Below, piece by piece: positions 8,701 through 16,504 of a stretch of DNA of 64,000 nt. The translations under genes were made by a program, and so were the position numbers. Below the pieces are notes generated by a model. The model was given only the letters and a program-made list of their open reading frames with translations, ran no database searches and was not told where the DNA came from. The first letter of the stretch is position 1; every line of letters starts with the position of its first letter. The stretch covers positions 1 through 64,000 of the forward strand of contig JACRDN010000022.1 of NCBI GenBank assembly GCA_016218575.1, given 5' to 3'. This DNA is from Elusimicrobiota bacterium. Its GTDB lineage: Bacteria > Elusimicrobiota > Elusimicrobia > UBA1565 > UBA9628.

Positions 8701-10392
8701 CTTTCCGTGAACACGGCCTACTACTACAAGATCGTGGCGACGGACAGTTATGGCGCCGCGTCGGCCTCTCCGGTCAACTGGGTCTATTACCAATTCTCCA
8801 ACGCCGCGCCGCAGGCGTTCGATACCGTGGCCGCCACCGGGACATTCGTCACCCGCGATACGACGGCGGGCCTCGCCTGGACGCTATCGACGGACCCCTA
8901 CGGCGATCCGGTCGCCTATCGGGTGTTCGCGGGCACCGCGGCGGCCTCGCTCGCGCCTTTGGGCGACACCACCCAGCCGAATTTCCTCCTATCCGGCCTC
9001 GGCTTCGGAACGACGTATTACTGGCGCGTGGAGGCCTACGACGGCTTGGGCGCGACTACGACGATCAACGGCGGGACCCAGAGCCTCCTCCACGTCTTCA
9101 GGATCGTCCCGCCAAGCCCCATAGTCTACCTGACCACCGCCGCGTCGTTCGGTCTGCACACGACCTCGCCAAGCGTGACCCTGAGCTGGTCGCCCTCCGC
9201 CAATGCGGACGCGGACCCGATCTCCTACCGCCTCGACCTTCAGGCGGGCGCCGGGAACCTGTCCTCGGTCGCGCTGGGCTCTGCGACGAACCTCGCGCTC
9301 GGCGTGCTATTCGAGACGACCTACTATTGGCGCGTGACGGCCTCGGACCCCTACGGCGGGGCCTCGACCGGCGCTTGGCTGAGCTTAGTGGCGCACTTCG
9401 CCAATCAACCGCCCGCGCCTTTCGCCGGCCTGTCCGGCTCCGGCAGCGTCTCGACTCGCGCGACCTCCCAGCTCCTCTCCTGGAAAAGTTCGACCGATCC
9501 CGATGGAGACGCCCTGACTTACGGCTTATTCCTGTCCACGAGTCCCGCTTTTCTGCCGGTCATACAGCAATCAACCTCGACCAGTTTCAACCTGGCGTTC
9601 GAGTATGGAACGACCTGCTACTGGCACGTCGAGGCCTACGACGGTTTTGGCGGCACGACATCCGTGACGGGCGGCGTGCAGACCTTCCTGCCTCTTTTCT
9701 TGAACGACCCGCCGGGCCAGCTCAACCTCGTCTCGCCTTTCAAGGGCTCCCCTGTGGTGAGCACCATGCGCAACAACGTCTTGGTGTCTTGGGGCCAGGT
9801 GACCACGCCCCAGGGCGACCCGATTACCTACACGGTCTACTTCGGAAATTCTCCCGACTCCATGGACGTGCTTACTCGCGTTACGCAGACGCTCGCCGCC
9901 AGCGGCCCAATACTCGCTTCGATGCCGGCGGCCGTCCGCCCGGCCTCTCAAGTGGAGCTGGAGGGCGATACGATCAAGCTGACCCTCTCCGGGCTCGACT
10001 ACTACCGGCGCTACTATCTCCGCATCGTGGCGACAAACCCCTACGGCGCGTCGAGCGCGACTTCGCTTCAGACCTTCGCCCTGAACCCGGAGAATGGCTT
10101 TCCCAAAGCCTACAACTATCCGAATCCCTTCAATCCCAATCGCGGCGGCACGCATATCGTCTTCAACGCCCCGTCGTCGGGCTATGCCAGCGCCAAGGTC
10201 TCGATCTACTCCGAGCTGCAGGACCTCCTGTTCGAGAAGGACTACGCGAACATCCCGCCCGGAATCAGCGAGTTCGTCTTCGACGGCCGGGACCGGAACG
10301 GCCGGTCTCTCTTCAACGGGAGCTACATCTGCCGGGTCCGCTTCACGGGGCCCGACGACAAGGAAATCTTCTACCTCCTGGTGGTGAAATAA
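5734..10392 (+). CDS. Giant FN3-repeat surface protein with T9SS-like C-terminal domain
   Basis: A 1,552-residue secreted protein. Residues 1-22 form a signal peptide. About 30-320 look like NHL or beta-propeller repeats with I-S-Q-Y-D-F and L-F-K-Y-S-K-A-G motifs and a Cys-rich loop (C-L-Q-C-L-G-C-G-C). About 330-1445 hold eleven FN3-like modules of roughly 100 residues, each with a D-P-D-G-D-P-V-x-Y signature followed by F-G-T-T-Y-Y-W-x-V. The last 95 residues begin Y-N-Y-P-N-P-F-N-P and resemble the FlgD-Ig or type IX secretion sorting domain. It is coupled by ATGA to virD4 and by TAATG to a PorV-like gene. An adhesin role in cell contact during conjugation is inference. Confidence 0.8.
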   Translation: MRYAALAVLLSSTVFPAELFAGAYFQQASFPVAYASVAGTDSDSLGNLYVLGRPAGGASYQVSGFQTPGMSALFSFDTGVSSPIAFAVEGSGIIDILDASSTTVTLKRFQNTGAFVGQVSYPLMASIYDNPKTVFSAAIDKVNGLVYLAYQQWRSYLCLQCLGCGCPPSGYKGYISQYDFSGSLLLTVTMPGVSATYSSCYTPSSLATDPQGDIFVADNVCQQLFKYSKAGSLLSTFSPPSWTSNYYVTVRGMWSDAQSNLYISQPVCGPSGCQAGVVKLDGMGNVQSKLAADSPTGCAWDDRILYLNSAGATPLRRFIFNGVPSVPSESAPIGPVVQHSSSAALSWQSSGDPDGDPVTYYVSLGVSPTQLSPIGNTSQTSFNTAPLTFEATYYWQVVAMDSYQGVPLQQQSAPVVSARLSLQNSAPGAFGVVSGTGTVLTRAATAPLSWQTATDPDGDPVLYDVFWRPASQATAAVIATIPQNSAQVSGLSFGATYYWSVKARDVYNASRLMAGGVEQPYNLVFKNSPPPAPPITSGTGISQQHTLSPQANLAWAGVTDPDGDPVAYHLHVGTNPAALAAVQDGAPTSFPLPGPLFGTTYYWQVAASDPYGGASTSPIQNLLLVLQDNPPTPVVYLTTATSWSQHAASPNVALRWAASNDPDGDPVSYLLEIQTGTEAWPSIPMGAATSITVNPLFETTYYWRVTASDPYGGASTGSWMNFAVHLANRPPNPIVYSTPNTLVTRATSSILSWQDAGDPDGDPTSYSLSLSTDPSAQFAVQQGTATAYNLGFQFGTTYYWSVSATDSFGGRTDGPLQSFLPVFKNSPPLSFSILTGAGVLSTRNASQLLSWQATTDPDGDGVAYDLSLSSDPNTMPIVQSSTAASYSLPFQFGTTYYWQVTARDVFGAATSPGLQTFLPVFRNSPPTVPVNQSKAGTVLYHGFAPAQSFFWQPSTDPDGDPFAYSFYIGTDATNLSVSSPVPLGFTVPSLSVNTAYYYKIVATDSYGAASASPVNWVYYQFSNAAPQAFDTVAATGTFVTRDTTAGLAWTLSTDPYGDPVAYRVFAGTAAASLAPLGDTTQPNFLLSGLGFGTTYYWRVEAYDGLGATTTINGGTQSLLHVFRIVPPSPIVYLTTAASFGLHTTSPSVTLSWSPSANADADPISYRLDLQAGAGNLSSVALGSATNLALGVLFETTYYWRVTASDPYGGASTGAWLSLVAHFANQPPAPFAGLSGSGSVSTRATSQLLSWKSSTDPDGDALTYGLFLSTSPAFLPVIQQSTSTSFNLAFEYGTTCYWHVEAYDGFGGTTSVTGGVQTFLPLFLNDPPGQLNLVSPFKGSPVVSTMRNNVLVSWGQVTTPQGDPITYTVYFGNSPDSMDVLTRVTQTLAASGPILASMPAAVRPASQVELEGDTIKLTLSGLDYYRRYYLRIVATNPYGASSATSLQTFALNPENGFPKAYNYPNPFNPNRGGTHIVFNAPSSGYASAKVSIYSELQDLLFEKDYANIPPGISEFVFDGRDRNGRSLFNGSYICRVRFTGPDDKEIFYLLVVK

Positions 10393-12242
10393 TGGGAATC
10401 CTCCTGCGCCTGCTCGCCTTATATCTCGGCGGCCTTCCGGTCTTCGCCCAAACCTCGGGAGCGACGCACCTGCTCTCGCGCGGGCCGGGAGCCGAGGCCG
10501 CGGCCCTGGGCAACTCGATCATCCCCACCGTCAACGACCCCGCGGCGCTTTACTGGAACCCGGCGGGCCTCGCGCACGCCGGGGGAGCGGTGATGGGCGA
10601 GCACCTGTTTCTCTATGACGGCGCGCGCTATGACTTTCTAGGGCTGAGCGTGCCGTCGCCGGTCGGCACCTTCGGCCTGGGCGCGCTGCAGCTCGACCGG
10701 GGTAATATCGTGGCCCGCAACGCCATAGACGATCCGGGGACGAAGGTCTCAAACAGCCAGTCGGACTATCTGCTGGGCTTCGCGCGGCGGCTGGGGGAGC
10801 ATTTCTCCGCGGGCGGGACGGCCAATCTCCTCAACTTCAACCTGGCCGGCTATCACGACATGTCCTTCGGCCTCGACCTCGGAGGGCAAGCCCGCTACCC
10901 GGGAGACGACCTCTGGGCGCTCAAGCAGACTCTCTGGTCTTTCGGGGCCGTGCTCAAGAACCTCTTGCCTCCGAGCCTCAAGCTCTTGAACGGCAAGGAC
11001 ACCCTCCCGCGCGAGCTGCGCGGCGGCCTGAGCCTGTCCTTCAATACTCTTTCGCGGGCTTCCTTGGATTCCGGCGTCATCCGAAGCGACCGGACCTCGG
11101 TCTCTCTATCGTTCAAGAAGGTCGCGGGAGAGCCGGGGCTTCATCCGGGCGTCGGCCTGAGCTACGCCCTGGAGAAATTGCTCGTGGTCCGGCTCGGCTA
11201 CGACCAGGGCATTTCCGGCGGCATCGGCCTCCACACCTCCGACGGGAAGTTCGCCGTGGACTACGCGCTTGAGAACAAGCCGTTGTCCATGAACCACCGC
11301 TTCACGGTGTCCTACAGGTTTCTCAAGGCCGCGGCCTCCGCCAACGCGCCGTCCCAACAAGAGGTGGACGAGGATTATGCAAAGGCCCTGGCCCGCGCCC
11401 AATCGCTCTCCGAGGAGCACTACCTCAAGGGCCGGGCCTACTTCAAGGATGAGAATTACGACAAGGCCATCGGGCCGCTCCAACTCGCGTCCCTTCTTGA
11501 TCCTGAGAATAAAGAGAAGGCCGATGCCCATAGGCGCGCGGTGGAAGTGAATAACCGGGAACGGCTTCGGAAGCTTTCGGATGTGGATGCCGTGGCTCCC
11601 GGAACCGAGATCAACGTCTATAAGGACTTGGCCGCGGCGCTGGATTTGCGGCCCGCCAACCGGACGGCGTTGATCGAGATCATGAAGAAATTGCCGGGGC
11701 GGATGAAGCCACAGGATTTCGAGACGATCTCCCAAGCCGCCGTTGAGCAAAGACGTGCCGAGATTCTCCGTCTAAAGACTGTCGGCCTTACGTCCGACGC
11801 CCTTTATCTCATCGAGAATCTCGAGGTCGGCCAAAGCGCCGCGTCCGCCGGCGCCATCGCTCTGCTTAAGGAACAGGTCCTGTCCGCAGGCGGGACCGCG
11901 CGGGCGTACCTGGAGGTCCGGGCCGAGGACGCGCGGCGATCCGGCAATTACGGCCAGGCTCTCCGCGCATTGACGGCCATTCAGCGGGCTTATCCAGACG
12001 ACCGCGAGCTCGCCGGCAAAGTCGAGTCAGGGAGGCGCGAGGTCGTATCGAGGGTTTCACTGACTTTACGGGAGCGGCTCTATCTGCGCAGGCTGTATTT
12101 CCTGGCGGCCGTCCGCTATGCCAACCACAACCCGGAGGCCGCGCGGGATCTCCTGGAGGAGATACTCCGCCGCAACGCGGCCGATCCGGACGCGAACGCC
12201 CTGGAAGAGGCGATGATTCGCAACAAGACGACGGAGGAATAA
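10392..12242 (+). CDS. PorV/PorQ-like outer-membrane protein with C-terminal TPR region
   Basis: A 616-residue protein. ATG 10392 shares its A with the upstream TAA, and residues 1-20 are a signal peptide (L-L-A-L-Y-L-G-G-L-P-V-F-A-Q). About 25-325 match the PorV/UPF0164 beta-barrel pattern: G-P-G-A-E-A-A-A-L-G-N, then N-D-P-A-A-L-Y-W-N-P-A-G-L, later Y-R-F closing the barrel. About 335-616 are helical, with TPR-like repeats (Y-L-K-G-R-A-Y-F-K-D-E-N-Y-D-K-A). In known type IX systems PorV shuttles CTD-bearing cargo at the outer membrane. The adjacent FN3 protein has a CTD-like end, so the two may be a cargo-shuttle pair. No other type IX component is in the window. Confidence 0.75.
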   Translation: MGILLRLLALYLGGLPVFAQTSGATHLLSRGPGAEAAALGNSIIPTVNDPAALYWNPAGLAHAGGAVMGEHLFLYDGARYDFLGLSVPSPVGTFGLGALQLDRGNIVARNAIDDPGTKVSNSQSDYLLGFARRLGEHFSAGGTANLLNFNLAGYHDMSFGLDLGGQARYPGDDLWALKQTLWSFGAVLKNLLPPSLKLLNGKDTLPRELRGGLSLSFNTLSRASLDSGVIRSDRTSVSLSFKKVAGEPGLHPGVGLSYALEKLLVVRLGYDQGISGGIGLHTSDGKFAVDYALENKPLSMNHRFTVSYRFLKAAASANAPSQQEVDEDYAKALARAQSLSEEHYLKGRAYFKDENYDKAIGPLQLASLLDPENKEKADAHRRAVEVNNRERLRKLSDVDAVAPGTEINVYKDLAAALDLRPANRTALIEIMKKLPGRMKPQDFETISQAAVEQRRAEILRLKTVGLTSDALYLIENLEVGQSAASAGAIALLKEQVLSAGGTARAYLEVRAEDARRSGNYGQALRALTAIQRAYPDDRELAGKVESGRREVVSRVSLTLRERLYLRRLYFLAAVRYANHNPEAARDLLEEILRRNAADPDANALEEAMIRNKTTEE

Positions 12243-12263
12243 AAAGTGAGTGAGGAGGTAGGC

Positions 12264-12563
12264 ATGAGAAAGAAAATGGGAAGGGCGCTGGCGGGATTGG
12301 GGATGCTGGCCTGGGCCGGGCAGGCCCACGCCTACGGAAACGAAGGGGCGCTGACCAGCTTCCTGGACCAGTCCGCCAACTGGCTGGTGACGATCCTGGG
12401 GCCGGGCATCTTCGTGATCGGGGTCATCATGGTGGGCATCAGCCTGTCGATCGGCGACCAGGACGCAATGCGCAAGGGCGGCTACGTGATCGGGGGCGGG
12501 GCGCTGATCTTCCTATCCCAGGCCGTGGTGGCGCTGTTGAAGCGCCTGGCGGGCGGGTTCTGA
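12264..12563 (+). CDS. virB2: VirB2/TrbC-like pilin
   Basis: A 99-residue propilin-like protein. ATG 12264 is chosen over GTG 12246 because GAGGAGGT lies just upstream. A long signal peptide ends A-G-Q-A-H-A-Y-G. Two hydrophobic helices follow, separated by a short polar loop (S-I-G-D-Q-D-A-M-R-K-G-G), the standard VirB2 topology. It would be the major pilus subunit of the conjugative type IV system. It follows the PorV-like gene by 21 bases and starts the structural half of the transfer operon. Confidence 0.85.
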   Translation: MRKKMGRALAGLGMLAWAGQAHAYGNEGALTSFLDQSANWLVTILGPGIFVIGVIMVGISLSIGDQDAMRKGGYVIGGGALIFLSQAVVALLKRLAGGF

Positions 12564-12646
12564 GCGCGCTGCGCGGGGCGGCGTTCGCGCACGCCGGGGA
12601 GCTGGTCGGACCGGTCATGTCGCAACTGAAAAGGAGGTTGGAATCC

Positions 12647-13039
12647 ATGGAAAAAGACGAGGCGGAGCCGGGAGTATCGACGGCGGGCGAGGGCGCGGAC
12701 CTGCCATACGAGAACGACGTGATGTTGACGGGCCGGTGCGGGAACGCGCCGAAAGTCACCAAAACGGAGAAAGGCCACTTGAGGGCGGCCTTTTCGCTGA
12801 CCGTCACGCGCGGCAAGGAGAGGACCTTCGTGAACGTGGTGGCCTGGGACGCTCTGGCGGAGAGCTGCGGACGGCTGGCCAAGAACGCCCCTCTGCATGT
12901 CGAGGGCCGCCTGCGAAGCTGGAAGGACGACGAGGGCAAGAAGTTCCAGTTGCAGGTCGTCGCCAACGTCGTGCAGCCGCTGAAGGACCCGCAGACCAAG
13001 GGCGTGGCGTCGCGCCAAGGGGAGTTGGCCGGCGTCTGA
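12647..13039 (+). CDS. ssb: Single-stranded DNA-binding protein
   Basis: A 130-residue OB-fold protein. ATG 12647 has AGGAGGT eight bases upstream and is preferred to ATG 12617. The core reads D-V-M-L-T-G-R-C-G-N-A-P-K, then A-A-F-S-L-T-V, F-V-N-V-V-A-W-D-A-L-A-E and G-R-L-R-S-W, the usual SSB strands. It lacks the long acidic-tipped tail (D-D-I-P-F) of chromosomal SSB. Conjugative elements often carry their own SSB to coat the incoming strand, but its place between the pilin and VirB3 genes is unusual. Confidence 0.85.
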   Translation: MEKDEAEPGVSTAGEGADLPYENDVMLTGRCGNAPKVTKTEKGHLRAAFSLTVTRGKERTFVNVVAWDALAESCGRLAKNAPLHVEGRLRSWKDDEGKKFQLQVVANVVQPLKDPQTKGVASRQGELAGV

Positions 13040-13045
13040 AACATC

Positions 13046-13072
13046 GCCCCGGCCCCCTTTGGGGGCCGGGGC
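13046..13072 (+). terminator. Strong intra-operon GC hairpin between ssb and virB3
   Basis: A perfect 12-bp stem (13046-13057 with 13061-13072) with a TTT loop lies in the short gap between ssb and virB3. No T-run follows, and the virB3 ribosome site starts only eight bases after it. It is more likely an mRNA stabiliser or a partial terminator that sets the pilin and SSB level above the rest than a full stop. Confidence 0.6.
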
Positions 13073-13089
13073 CCGATTTGAGGAGAATC

Positions 13090-13383
13090 ATGGATAGCGT
13101 CAGGGTCTATCGAAACATCAATACCGTGGACAAGTTCTTCGGCTTGGAACTTGTGGACGGCTGCGTTCTGCTGGTCATCTTCTTCGCGGCCTTCAGCATC
13201 AACCGCGAGGGGCTTTTCAGCAACGGGGCTCTTTTGGCGCTCGTTTATTTCGGGTTGCGAGCCATGAAGCGCGGCAAGCCCGACCGCTACATGCTGGTGC
13301 TGTCGCGCCACGTCTTGATGAGCCGATTCAAGAGGGCTCCCGCTTTTGCGGAATGCGAACCGTTGAGGCCCTATATCAGATGA
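13090..13383 (+). CDS. virB3: VirB3/TraL-like inner-membrane protein
   Basis: A 97-residue protein with GAGGAG before ATG 13090. Two adjacent hydrophobic segments (V-D-G-C-V-L-L-V-I-F-F-A-A-F and G-A-L-L-A-L-V-Y-F-G-L) are followed by a basic, cytosolic-looking end with K-R-G-K-P-D-R-Y. Size, topology and position directly before VirB4 fit VirB3/TraL, which anchors the ATPase to the membrane. The stop overlaps the VirB4 start (ATGA). Confidence 0.75.
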   Translation: MDSVRVYRNINTVDKFFGLELVDGCVLLVIFFAAFSINREGLFSNGALLALVYFGLRAMKRGKPDRYMLVLSRHVLMSRFKRAPAFAECEPLRPYIR

Positions 13384-15818
13384 ACCGGATCGAGCTGATG
13401 TTGACCAACCTGAGGAGCATCCTGCACGGGCCGAAAGTCCCGCCGCTGGCGCAATACCTCAATCTCTGGAGCCTTTGGGGGGACACGCTCATCGGCGTCA
13501 ACCTGGACTTCTCATCGGTCTATGAATTGGAGTTCGACAACATCTTTCTGATGGAGCCCGGCCGCCAGGACCTTTTCTCCGCGCAATCCCGCTCCTTCCT
13601 CAACGCGCTCCCGCCCGACGCCACCCTGCAATTCCTCGTCCGCATCCGCAAGGGAGACCCGGAGGCATTGCGGGAACACCGGCAGGCGGTCCTTGGGGAA
13701 AATCCCGAGGACTTCGCCAGGGCTATCATCGAGAAGAAATGCGAGTTCATCGAGGGCAAGTTCATCCAGCGCCGACGGTATTTTCTCTACGTCACGAGCC
13801 ACCCGCGGGAGAGAAAGACCCCGCTGACCTTCATCCTCCCCACCTTCAACCACCCATGGCGGGAAGTCACGCGCGACTACCACGAGCTGCGGATCAAGGA
13901 ACACTCGGCTCTGGAGCAGATCGTTTCCGAGCGGCTCCACAGCATGGGGCTTCGCTTCAGGAAATTGGCTGGGCAGGAGGTCCTCGACCTGGTTTTTGAC
14001 CAGCTAAACCCGGGCCGGCCGCGCGGAATTGCCGCGCAAGGGCTTTCGCCGTTCAGAACCATCCGCGAGCAGGCGGCTTTCTACCCGTTGAAGGAGGAGT
14101 TCGACCACGTCCAGGTCAACGGAACGTATTTCAAGGGCTTGGGCCTTCTGAGGCTGCCCGAGGTTTCGCACCTGGGCTACACGCAGAAGCTCATCAACTC
14201 CCTTTGGCCGGATTCCGACCTCTGCCTCACCGTGCATTCCCTGGACACGGAGGGCGCGCTTTCAAGCCTCAAGCTCCGGAACAACATCACGCGGACGCTC
14301 GCTTTCTCGGCCTGGACCAAGAATTATGAGGCCGAGCAGAAGCACCTTGAGTTGGACGAGATGATTACGGAGATCCGCGCCTCGGCCCAGCGGCTTTTCC
14401 GCTTCGGCTTGTCGGTCCTGGTGAGGGCCGACAGCCTCGACGAGCTTAAGGACAAGACCAACCCCGTCATCGGCGCCTTCCACGATTTCGCTTCGGCCGA
14501 GGCGGCTTCCGACGATATGAACCATTTCCGGCTCTACCTCCAATCCATACCGGGGCATGGGGAACTGAACGACCGCAAGTTCTACGTCCAGACCAATGCC
14601 CTTGCCGGTTTCCTGCCGTTGACGGGCTCTTGGAGAGGCAGCCGCCAGAAGAAGATGCTGGTCGAGACCCCGCTGGGTGAACTGGTGGGCCTTGATCCTT
14701 TCGACGATGAGCTGCCGGCCAAGCACGGCCTCATTCTCGGGACGACCGGCTCGGGCAAGAGCTTCACCACCAACTATATCCTGAGCAACTTCATGGTCGA
14801 GTCCAAAAACAACCATGTGGTCCTAATCGACGTGGGAGGCTCCTACCGCAAGCTGGCGCGCTCCTTCAATGGAGAGTATCTCGAAGTCGCTTTATCCGAG
14901 GAGTTCGGGTTCAACCCCTTCCCGCTGAGGGCGCATATCGCTCCGGGCGGCCAGTTCGACGATGACGCCGTGGCCTATCTCTCCCTCCTGATCTCAAGGA
15001 TGTGCGTCGAGCAGGGGACCGGCGTTTCGGTCTATCAAAAGGGTTTTCTGGAAAAGGCGATCAAGGCGGCCTATGCCGACAAGGAGGAGGTCGTCTTGTC
15101 GGACATCCGCGCGCAGCTTTTCAACCTGGCGAAGGAACATCCGACGGCCAAGGCCTTCGCCGATGCCCTGGAGCTATGGACGTCGGGCATGTACGGGCGG
15201 CTTTTCAACCGGCCGGGCGCGCTCGACATCTCCAACCGCATGGTGGTCTTTGACCTTCAGAACCTCGAAAACCACCCGGACCTTCAGGGAGTCTATTTCT
15301 TCGTGATCCGTTCGATCATATGGGGCAAGCTCCAAAACCGCGCCTTAAAGAAGATCATCGCCATAGACGAGGGCTGGAAGTTCTTCAACGACGACGTGGG
15401 GGCGGAGCTGATAGAGAACCTCTACCGCACGGCCCGCAAGTTCAACGGCGCTGTATTCTCCATCTCGCAGTCGCCCGCGGACTTTCTTGAGACGCGCGCG
15501 GCCAAGGCCATCATCACCAACAGCTACATCAAGTACATCCTCAAGCTGACCAAGGGGCACGAGCTTCTCTCGCAGTTTGACCTCAATTCCAACGAGGTCG
15601 AGGCGGTCAAGCAGCTCCAGTCCAAGCAAGGCGTCTTCACGGATGTTTTCGCCAAGTACGGCAACCATTCCATGGTGGTCCGCATCGAACCATGCCCCCT
15701 GGACTACTGGATTTGCACGACCGATGCCAAGGACCGGGTGCGCGAGGACCAGGTCCGGGCCGATAACCCCGGCATCTCGGAGACCGATCTGTTGCTCAAG
15801 CTCGCGGAGGCTCGATGA
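13380..15818 (+). CDS. virB4: VirB4/TraC-like conjugation ATPase
   Basis: An 812-residue cytosolic ATPase that powers pilus assembly and transfer. ATG 13380 overlaps the virB3 stop and is preferred to ATG 13353. The N-terminal 400 residues resemble TraC_F. Walker A is G-T-T-G-S-G-K-S near residue 457, and Walker B is I-I-A-I-D-E-G near 660, followed by a Q-S-P-A-D-F segment usual in VirB4. The length matches the family. Gene order TraL-TraC-VirB5 fits F- or P-type systems. No VirB11 ATPase is found in the window. Confidence 0.92.
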   Translation: MNRIELMLTNLRSILHGPKVPPLAQYLNLWSLWGDTLIGVNLDFSSVYELEFDNIFLMEPGRQDLFSAQSRSFLNALPPDATLQFLVRIRKGDPEALREHRQAVLGENPEDFARAIIEKKCEFIEGKFIQRRRYFLYVTSHPRERKTPLTFILPTFNHPWREVTRDYHELRIKEHSALEQIVSERLHSMGLRFRKLAGQEVLDLVFDQLNPGRPRGIAAQGLSPFRTIREQAAFYPLKEEFDHVQVNGTYFKGLGLLRLPEVSHLGYTQKLINSLWPDSDLCLTVHSLDTEGALSSLKLRNNITRTLAFSAWTKNYEAEQKHLELDEMITEIRASAQRLFRFGLSVLVRADSLDELKDKTNPVIGAFHDFASAEAASDDMNHFRLYLQSIPGHGELNDRKFYVQTNALAGFLPLTGSWRGSRQKKMLVETPLGELVGLDPFDDELPAKHGLILGTTGSGKSFTTNYILSNFMVESKNNHVVLIDVGGSYRKLARSFNGEYLEVALSEEFGFNPFPLRAHIAPGGQFDDDAVAYLSLLISRMCVEQGTGVSVYQKGFLEKAIKAAYADKEEVVLSDIRAQLFNLAKEHPTAKAFADALELWTSGMYGRLFNRPGALDISNRMVVFDLQNLENHPDLQGVYFFVIRSIIWGKLQNRALKKIIAIDEGWKFFNDDVGAELIENLYRTARKFNGAVFSISQSPADFLETRAAKAIITNSYIKYILKLTKGHELLSQFDLNSNEVEAVKQLQSKQGVFTDVFAKYGNHSMVVRIEPCPLDYWICTTDAKDRVREDQVRADNPGISETDLLLKLAEAR

Positions 15819-16504
15819 AACGAATTCTACCCATTCTGCTTATTCTGATATTCCTGACGGAGGCTCCCGCTCATGCGATCATCGTGGACACCTTCGTCGG
15901 CAGCCTGAAGTACGCCCAGGACCAGGCCTATCAGGCTTTCATGAAGCTCAAGATCATCGAGGAGATCCGCATCCTCAAACAGAACTTCGACGCCTCCGTG
16001 CGCTACTACAACGAGTTCAAGCGCCTCAACGAGGGCCGCGGCATCCTCTACAACGTGGGAATGCAGCTCAAGGTCGCCGCGGAGCAGATGGGCGACGACT
16101 TGCAGCGCTCCGTGGACCGCGACTTCATCAACACCTACAAGACCGATACCAAGGTGGACCAGTTCTTCCAGAGCATAGACCACGGGATCGCCAACAACAT
16201 GAAGTACGCGGGCGACGAGCTGGGAAACCTCATCGCCAATCGCAAAATCGGTGTCGATATCGCCAGAAACGCCGGGAACCTTTCCCCGAAGGACGCGGCC
16301 AACCTCGCGGTGAAGGCGCAAGGCATTCAGCTTCAATATCTTTCCCAGATTCACGAGGATAATATCAGGATCATCGAGATACACTCCCTGCAACTGGCAA
16401 ACGACACCAGGCGCCAGCAGGCCGAGCAGCGCCTGATCGAAAGCGTCCGCAAGAGCGTGAAGAAGTTGGCCCCGGGGGCCGTCCGTGAGGAGGAACCCAA
16501 ATGA
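15815..16504 (+). CDS. virB5: VirB5/TrbJ-like periplasmic protein
   Basis: A 229-residue exported protein whose start overlaps the VirB4 stop. Residues 1-21 are a signal peptide ending A-P-A-H-A. The mature part is almost wholly helical with charged heptads (L-K-I-I-E-E-I-R-I-L-K-Q-N-F; K-A-Q-G-I-Q-L-Q-Y-L-S-Q-I). This fits VirB5/TrbJ, the minor pilus-tip protein, in size, export and place between VirB4 and VirB6. Sequence identity to the family is not obvious, so the assignment rests partly on order. Confidence 0.7.
   Translation: MKRILPILLILIFLTEAPAHAIIVDTFVGSLKYAQDQAYQAFMKLKIIEEIRILKQNFDASVRYYNEFKRLNEGRGILYNVGMQLKVAAEQMGDDLQRSVDRDFINTYKTDTKVDQFFQSIDHGIANNMKYAGDELGNLIANRKIGVDIARNAGNLSPKDAANLAVKAQGIQLQYLSQIHEDNIRIIEIHSLQLANDTRRQQAEQRLIESVRKSVKKLAPGAVREEEPK

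Noticed and set aside
6740-10080. Repeated DNA blocks resembling a repeat array
   Set aside because: The repeats are protein-coding FN3 modules of about 300 bases, not a CRISPR array; spacer and repeat lengths do not fit.
9327-10391. N-terminal extension of the PorV-like frame to 9327
   Set aside because: It overlaps the FN3 gene in another frame and has shadow composition. The signal peptide starts exactly at 10392.
5734-12242. Complete type IX secretion system
   Set aside because: Only a cargo-like and a PorV-like gene are present; no PorU, PorT, Sov or PorM-like genes are in the window, so a full system is not claimed.
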